Assembly: GCA_964442965.1 (NCBI GenBank) | Contig: CAYUBE010000021.1 | Span: 1-16,332 of the forward strand | Source: CAJAQL01 sp964442965 | GTDB taxonomy: Bacteria > Patescibacteriota > Minisyncoccia > UBA6257 > 2-01-FULL-56-20 | Direction of reading: 5' to 3' | DNA length: 16,332 bases | Shown: positions 13,247 to 16,332 of the stretch, in pieces | Layout of the letters: the number at the start of each line of letters is the position of its first letter | How positions within the stretch are numbered: the first letter of the stretch is position 1 | Program-made: the position numbers and the translations under genes | Notes under the pieces: generated by a model | What the model was told of the DNA's origin: nothing | The model's input: only the letters and a program-made list of their open reading frames with translations | The model's database searches: none

Positions 13247-14422
13247 TTATCCGAACGTGAAGGTGAATGCCTCGAGTCCGGGCGAATCGATGATGAGTTC
13301 GAGCGTGTGCGTACCGGAACCGTCAGGGTTATTGATCAGATTATACAGCCGGCTTTCTTGAATGAACACTGTGCCGTTTTGCACGTCAGCTCCCGCTGCG
13401 GCGCCTGTCACCGGTTTGCCGTCCTGCAAAACCTCTACGGTCACGCCCCGTGGCGCGGCCGCGACGAAATAAACCTTCCCGGCAGTATACTTGTACGTTA
13501 TGGTGGTACCCGTGGCGTTGTTCGACGCATACTGGTCGTCGAAATACCAACTGCCGCCAAGATAGAGCTTGTTAAGTTGCATGATCATGGGCGTCGTAAG
13601 CGTCTGATTTCCTGCCGCGCCCTGCGTGCCATTCGCGAGGTACTGATTTCGCTCCGAGCCGAAGTAGGTTTCAGGACTCATGAGGCCGCCCGAGATCACG
13701 CTCTGCGGAACGAAAACTGTTGAGGTCGGCGTTGCCGCAGGTTGGAGACCCAGAATTTGATCGCGCTGTGTGATCAACTTTTGAATCTCCCCTTCCGTCT
13801 CGGCGTAATTCCCTTCGCCGATCTGATCGTGCACGATGTAACCCGCCATGTCGATCAGATATTCATGCGGCCAGTAAAGATTGCCATACGCATCCCAGGT
13901 GCCATAATCGCTGTCGAGAACGACCGGATACTGAATGCCATATTTTTGCACGGCGGCTTGAACATTGGCGAGATTCGTTTCAAAGGCGAACTCCGGCGTA
14001 TGGATCCCCACAATCTCAAGACCTTGATCGTGGTAACGGCCGTACCAGGCATTGAGATATGGGATCGTGCGCAGGCAATTGATACAGCTATAGGTCCAAA
14101 AATCCAAAAGGGTCACGTTGTTGCCGACAAGATCTGCAAGCTTGAAGCTTGATGAGGCATTGATGAATCCCGTTGGATCTGCGATTTCGATTGCCGGCTG
14201 ATAGCCCGCCTTCCGATCAGCTGCGGCGAGTGCCTGAAGTGTGAGTGTGCTCGATTTCGAACCGGAAACGGAAGCCTCACCCGTTGATGTGCCCGAAATT
14301 CCGATCGTCTGCGCTCCGACGCCCGGCTGCACCGCAGGATGAACTCTGCTGATTTCCAAATATGCTATCGCCGCAATGATCACGACCAAGAGAAATGCAA
14401 GAGTGATATTTTTGTAATTCAT
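13247..14422 (-). CDS. Membrane-anchored thioredoxin-like protein with DipZ-type C-terminal domain
   Basis: 391 residues. An N-terminal hydrophobic helix (about 6-23) anchors the protein, then a Ser/Thr/Gly-rich linker (40-60). The TlpA/redoxin domain (about 90-220) holds FWTYSCINCLRTIPYL with the redox pair C113/C116, IVGIHTPEFAFE, and P185 in YWPHEYLID as the cis-proline position. From about 248 (SPETYFG) comes a C-terminal beta domain like that of DipZ, where it resembles a carbohydrate-binding module. It probably exchanges thiols and disulfides outside the membrane, receiving electrons from the CcdA-like protein encoded upstream. In mycobacterial DipZ both parts are one protein; here they are separate genes. 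No Shine-Dalgarno site or clear -10 was seen before the ATG. Confidence 0.88.
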   Translation of the reverse strand: MNYKNITLAFLLVVIIAAIAYLEISRVHPAVQPGVGAQTIGISGTSTGEASVSGSKSSTLTLQALAAADRKAGYQPAIEIADPTGFINASSSFKLADLVGNNVTLLDFWTYSCINCLRTIPYLNAWYGRYHDQGLEIVGIHTPEFAFETNLANVQAAVQKYGIQYPVVLDSDYGTWDAYGNLYWPHEYLIDMAGYIVHDQIGEGNYAETEGEIQKLITQRDQILGLQPAATPTSTVFVPQSVISGGLMSPETYFGSERNQYLANGTQGAAGNQTLTTPMIMQLNKLYLGGSWYFDDQYASNNATGTTITYKYTAGKVYFVAAAPRGVTVEVLQDGKPVTGAAAGADVQNGTVFIQESRLYNLINNPDGSGTHTLELIIDSPGLEAFTFTFG

Positions 14423-14441
14423 AATTTTATGGAGAAAAATC

Positions 14442-14475
14442 CTTACTTGCTAACTTGCGCAAGTTAGCAAGTAAG
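14442..14475. repeat. Perfect 34-bp palindrome between the CcdA-like and thioredoxin-like genes
   Basis: CTTACTTGCTAACTTGC (14442-14458) is followed at once by its exact reverse complement (14459-14475). On the minus strand the stem is followed by GATTTTTC, so it can act as an intrinsic terminator or attenuator about 20 nt before the thioredoxin-like start. It could also be a regulator-binding site. Confidence 0.85.
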
Positions 14476-14498
14476 AGCAGTCTTTTATTTTTTTGCAT

Positions 14499-14521
14499 TT
14501 TTTGGAAACTGTTTCCAAAAA
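14499..14521. repeat. 11-bp inverted repeat with 1-nt centre
   Basis: TTTTTGGAAAC (14499-14509), one T, then GTTTCCAAAAA (14511-14521). It lies 30 nt past the CcdA-like stop and next to the 34-bp palindrome. The compact dyad GGAAACTGTTTCC resembles an operator as much as a hairpin. Confidence 0.75.
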
Positions 14522-14551
14522 TATTCCCACACAACTGTCTCAAAATAGCCT

Positions 14552-15268
14552 TTATTTTTGAAGTAGAAGGTTATTCACAAATCCAAAATTCGCTACGAGC
14601 GAAAGGTCCTGGGTGAAGACGAGGATACCGAGCACGACGAGCACAACGCCGAATGCGATCGTCACATAATGAAGTGTGGTAGCGTAACGATTGATCCAAC
14701 GTGTCGCCTGCGAGACAAACGCACCGACAATCAAGAATGGTACGCCGAGGCCGAAAGCATAAGAAAGAAGCAATGGAAACGCTTCGCCGGGTGCCGAAGC
14801 CGCAAGCCCGAGGATGCCGCCCAAGACCGGTCCGACGCACGGCGTCCAGCCGGCGGCGAATGCAAAGCCAAACAAAAGCGACGTAAGATATCGTGATCGA
14901 AGATTGATCTTCGGGCTCAGCTTGTGGTCATATTCAAAAAAACCGATCTTGAAAAATCCCATGAGATACAATCCGAAGAAAATAATGACCGCGCCACCGA
15001 TCCACGAAAGCCATGTCTGCACCGCATAAGCAGCATGCGCGAGCACGCCGTTCAAAAGAACGCCAAGCACCGCAAAAACAATACTGAATCCGATCACAAA
15101 GAAAAGGCTATTGAGAAATATACCCCAGCGCTCTTTCCCGCTCGTCGCGTTCTCGGAAGATGCTCCGCCAAGGTATGCCAAAAAACCCGGAATGATCGGC
15201 AGGATGCACGGCGACAAAAACGAAACGATCCCAGCAAAAAACGCAATAATAATTGGAATGTTCAGCAC
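14552..15268 (-). CDS. ccdA: CcdA-like thiol-disulfide electron carrier (DsbD core)
   Basis: 238 residues with about six hydrophobic helices. It moves electrons from cytoplasmic thioredoxin across the membrane to an extracytoplasmic thioredoxin-like partner. The two redox Cys of the family are present: C21 in FLSPCILPIIPGFL and C144 in AAGWTPCVGPVLGG. The partner is most likely the anchored thioredoxin-like protein encoded 129 nt downstream on the same strand. The start is a GTG at 15268, set by a perfect TGgTATAAT box ending 6 nt upstream; an ATG inside that gap is out of frame. Confidence 0.92.
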   Translation of the reverse strand: MLNIPIIIAFFAGIVSFLSPCILPIIPGFLAYLGGASSENATSGKERWGIFLNSLFFVIGFSIVFAVLGVLLNGVLAHAAYAVQTWLSWIGGAVIIFFGLYLMGFFKIGFFEYDHKLSPKINLRSRYLTSLLFGFAFAAGWTPCVGPVLGGILGLAASAPGEAFPLLLSYAFGLGVPFLIVGAFVSQATRWINRYATTLHYVTIAFGVVLVVLGILVFTQDLSLVANFGFVNNLLLQK

Positions 15269-15274
15269 CTCATA

Positions 15275-15283
15275 ATTATACCA
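15275..15283 (-). promoter_or_regulatory. Perfect extended -10 box, leaderless type, before a GTG start
   Basis: TGgTATAAT on the minus strand followed by 6 nt (tatgag) and the GTG at 15268. Together with the msrB box it is the clearest case of this layout in the window. Confidence 0.7.
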
Positions 15284-15411
15284 GAGAAATACTCAACCAG
15301 CCATGAAGCATAAAAATAGGGCAATGAGAAATGGTACCTCATCGCAAGGATAAAAATGCCCGGAACGATTGCTCGCCCCAGGCTGAAAAATCAACACATC
15401 CAAAAAGAAGT

Positions 15412-15435
15412 GAGGCGCAACTTTCGTCGCGCCTC
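15412..15435. terminator. Intrinsic terminator of the right-end gene
   Basis: On the minus strand a 10-bp stem with one G-U pair (GAGGCGCGAC / GTTGCGCCTC) closes a GAAA tetraloop and is followed by ACTTCTTTTTGG. It lies 13 nt past the stop of the right-end gene. Bases 15284-15411, upstream of the CcdA-like gene, show only weak dyads and no gene. Confidence 0.85.
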
Positions 15436-15448
15436 GTTTATTTATAAA

Positions 15449-16084
15449 TTACTCACCGTCATCCTGGGAAATTCTTTCGCGAACTTCCTCGATATTTATT
15501 GTTTTTTCTACTAGCTCGCGAACTTTTTTCCGCGAACCACTTCCCGCACTTTCATTAACATCGTAGATGCTAAGGAGGATTTTTTTTAGAGCGGAATTCG
15601 CAGTGCTTAACCCTGCCCCGGCCTCAGTAGCATTCTTAAGGCTGGTTGAAAGGTTCTGACTTTTATCCTTTAACTCCTTACTTTCCTTTTCTAAAATGCT
15701 GATTTTTTCTCTTGCGATACGAAGTTCTTTTCTTTCCGGGTACATACAGTCAAGGAGATTTTCCTTTCCTTCTTTCAGTCGGCTTTCAAAGAGGCTTACA
15801 AATCCAAAAAAGTCAGCGGAAAGGATGTTAGAAAACTTTTCCTGAAAGCTCTTACTTTTTAAAAGCGCAAGATAGCTTTCAAAAACTTCAAAGTTTTTAA
15901 GGGTATTACCTGCCCTCGATAAAACCTCGGTCGAGAATTCCAACATGTACGTTGGATATTCAAGAAAATAAATTTTCAATTCCCGCCTTCCGTGCGGACC
16001 GTATTCCTTATCCCATTCTTCGGATATGGAAATTCGGTTAATGTTTGAACTCATCAAATCGGAAAAATTTATTAATTCTGACAT
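15449..16084 (-). CDS. Unknown protein with C-terminal coiled coil
   Basis: 211 residues from the ATG at 16084; an in-frame start at 16150 lies in the leader and would bury the ribosome site. The N-terminal half is mixed (ELKIYFLEYPTYMLEFSTE) and probably globular. Residues about 115-150 (ERKELRIAREKISILEKE onward) are a charged helix with heptad spacing of Ile and Leu, likely a coiled coil. The end is again helical and acidic. No signal or membrane segment is present, and I recognise no family. Expression signals are unusually good: AGGAGG 8 nt before the ATG and a perfect promoter with a long leader. Composition is AT-rich compared with the redox genes. Confidence 0.75.
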   Translation of the reverse strand: MSELINFSDLMSSNINRISISEEWDKEYGPHGRRELKIYFLEYPTYMLEFSTEVLSRAGNTLKNFEVFESYLALLKSKSFQEKFSNILSADFFGFVSLFESRLKEGKENLLDCMYPERKELRIAREKISILEKESKELKDKSQNLSTSLKNATEAGAGLSTANSALKKILLSIYDVNESAGSGSRKKVRELVEKTINIEEVRERISQDDGE

Positions 16085-16243
16085 ATTTCTATCCTCCTTT
16101 GCATTGCCGTTTATAAACGGCGTTGCGTTGGATTTCCGTCTCATAGCCACACCACTTTGGTGAGTTACCCAAACGGTACGGGGTCATCAGCCTTTCTTTT
16201 TCGGAGCTGAATCGGCTTGCCAATATGCTGTTTTCAATTATCT
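16085..16243 (-). ncRNA. Long structured 5' leader, candidate cis-regulatory RNA
   Basis: The predicted transcript start near 16243 leaves about 160 nt before the ATG. On the minus strand four successive hairpins can be drawn: TCAGC/GCTGA (16206-16210 with 16187-16191), ACCC/GGGT (16181-16184 with 16167-16170), CACCA/TGGTG (16158-16162 with 16150-16154) and GCCGTT/AACGGC with a TATA loop (16106-16121), the last one 7 nt before the AGGAGG site (16093-16098). I could not match it to a riboswitch class I know. An ATG at 16150 is in frame with the gene. Confidence 0.4.
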
Positions 16244-16249
16244 GCTATG

Positions 16250-16278
16250 ATTATACACCCATACTACAAATATGTCAA
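16250..16278 (-). promoter_or_regulatory. Perfect consensus sigma-70 promoter
   Basis: TTGACA (16273-16278), a 17-nt spacer and TATAAT (16250-16255) on the minus strand: all 12 consensus bases with optimal spacing. It drives the long leader and the right-end unknown gene. Confidence 0.85.
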
Positions 16279-16332
16279 GTCCTTGTACTGGAAGGGTACA
16301 TCGGTGACACTTTCTGGTTCTTGTAATGGTAC

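Noticed and set aside
678..14049. Avoidance of CCWGG as a trace of the restriction enzyme
   Set aside because: Sites are present, for example at 678, 4583, 5357, 8712 and 14045. Methylation makes presence uninformative, and the true target is unknown.
16141..16210. CTGATGA in the leader, as in hammerhead ribozyme cores
   Set aside because: The stem that should follow is not closed by GAAA, and the remaining conserved core and cleavage triplet cannot be placed.
1..16332. UGA reassigned to Gly, as in some CPR lineages
   Set aside because: UGA ends conserved genes at the expected place (ATPase gene, GreA-like gene), and no conserved gene contains internal UGA.

Overview
The window looks like a piece of a Candidatus Patescibacteria (CPR) chromosome, probably Parcubacteria-like. 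This is inferred from gene style only: short intergenic gaps, single-pass membrane-anchored proteins of unknown function, the cupin type, and many starts placed directly behind a -10 box. No rRNA or marker gene is present to confirm it. TGA, TAG and TAA are all used as stops, so there is no sign of the recoded UGA known in some CPR groups. No tRNA, rRNA, CRISPR array or transposase was seen.

Layout. Bases 1-205 hold no convincing gene. A possible 23-codon leader ORF (206-277) overlaps the start of a membrane-anchored protein of unknown function (274-1389, +). On the minus strand follow a coiled-coil protein (1393-1803), an isochorismatase-family hydrolase (1862-2434), and an unknown gene with a RhlE-like DEAD-box RNA helicase (4135-2458). 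A P-loop kinase-like gene (4220-4807, +) faces a PsbP-like membrane-anchored protein (4843-5472, -). Next is an AT-rich two-gene restriction-modification module of MvaI/BcnI type (5586-7297, -), then a GreA/GreB-family factor (7440-7943, +).

From 8063 to 15268 many genes concern redox repair or metals: msrB interrupted by an in-frame amber codon, a two-helix membrane protein with Cys/His tips, an ABC importer (permease, ATPase, binding protein) with Mn-like ligands apparently co-transcribed with msrA, a cupin, and a split DipZ-type pair (CcdA plus a membrane-anchored thioredoxin-like protein). A plausible joint role is metal supply and repair of oxidised methionine and cysteine; this is inference from neighbourhood. 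An unknown gene (12642-13088, -) lies inside this region and another (15449-16084, -) beyond it. Both have strong Shine-Dalgarno sites, unlike most neighbours.

The most striking global signal is start architecture. At least eight starts have a -10 hexamer, usually as extended TGnTATAAT-like, ending exactly 6 or 7 nt before the ATG or GTG, which predicts leaderless mRNAs. Other signals are the msrB amber codon, several long perfect palindromes behind minus-strand genes, and a roughly 160-nt structured leader driven by a perfect consensus promoter at the right end.
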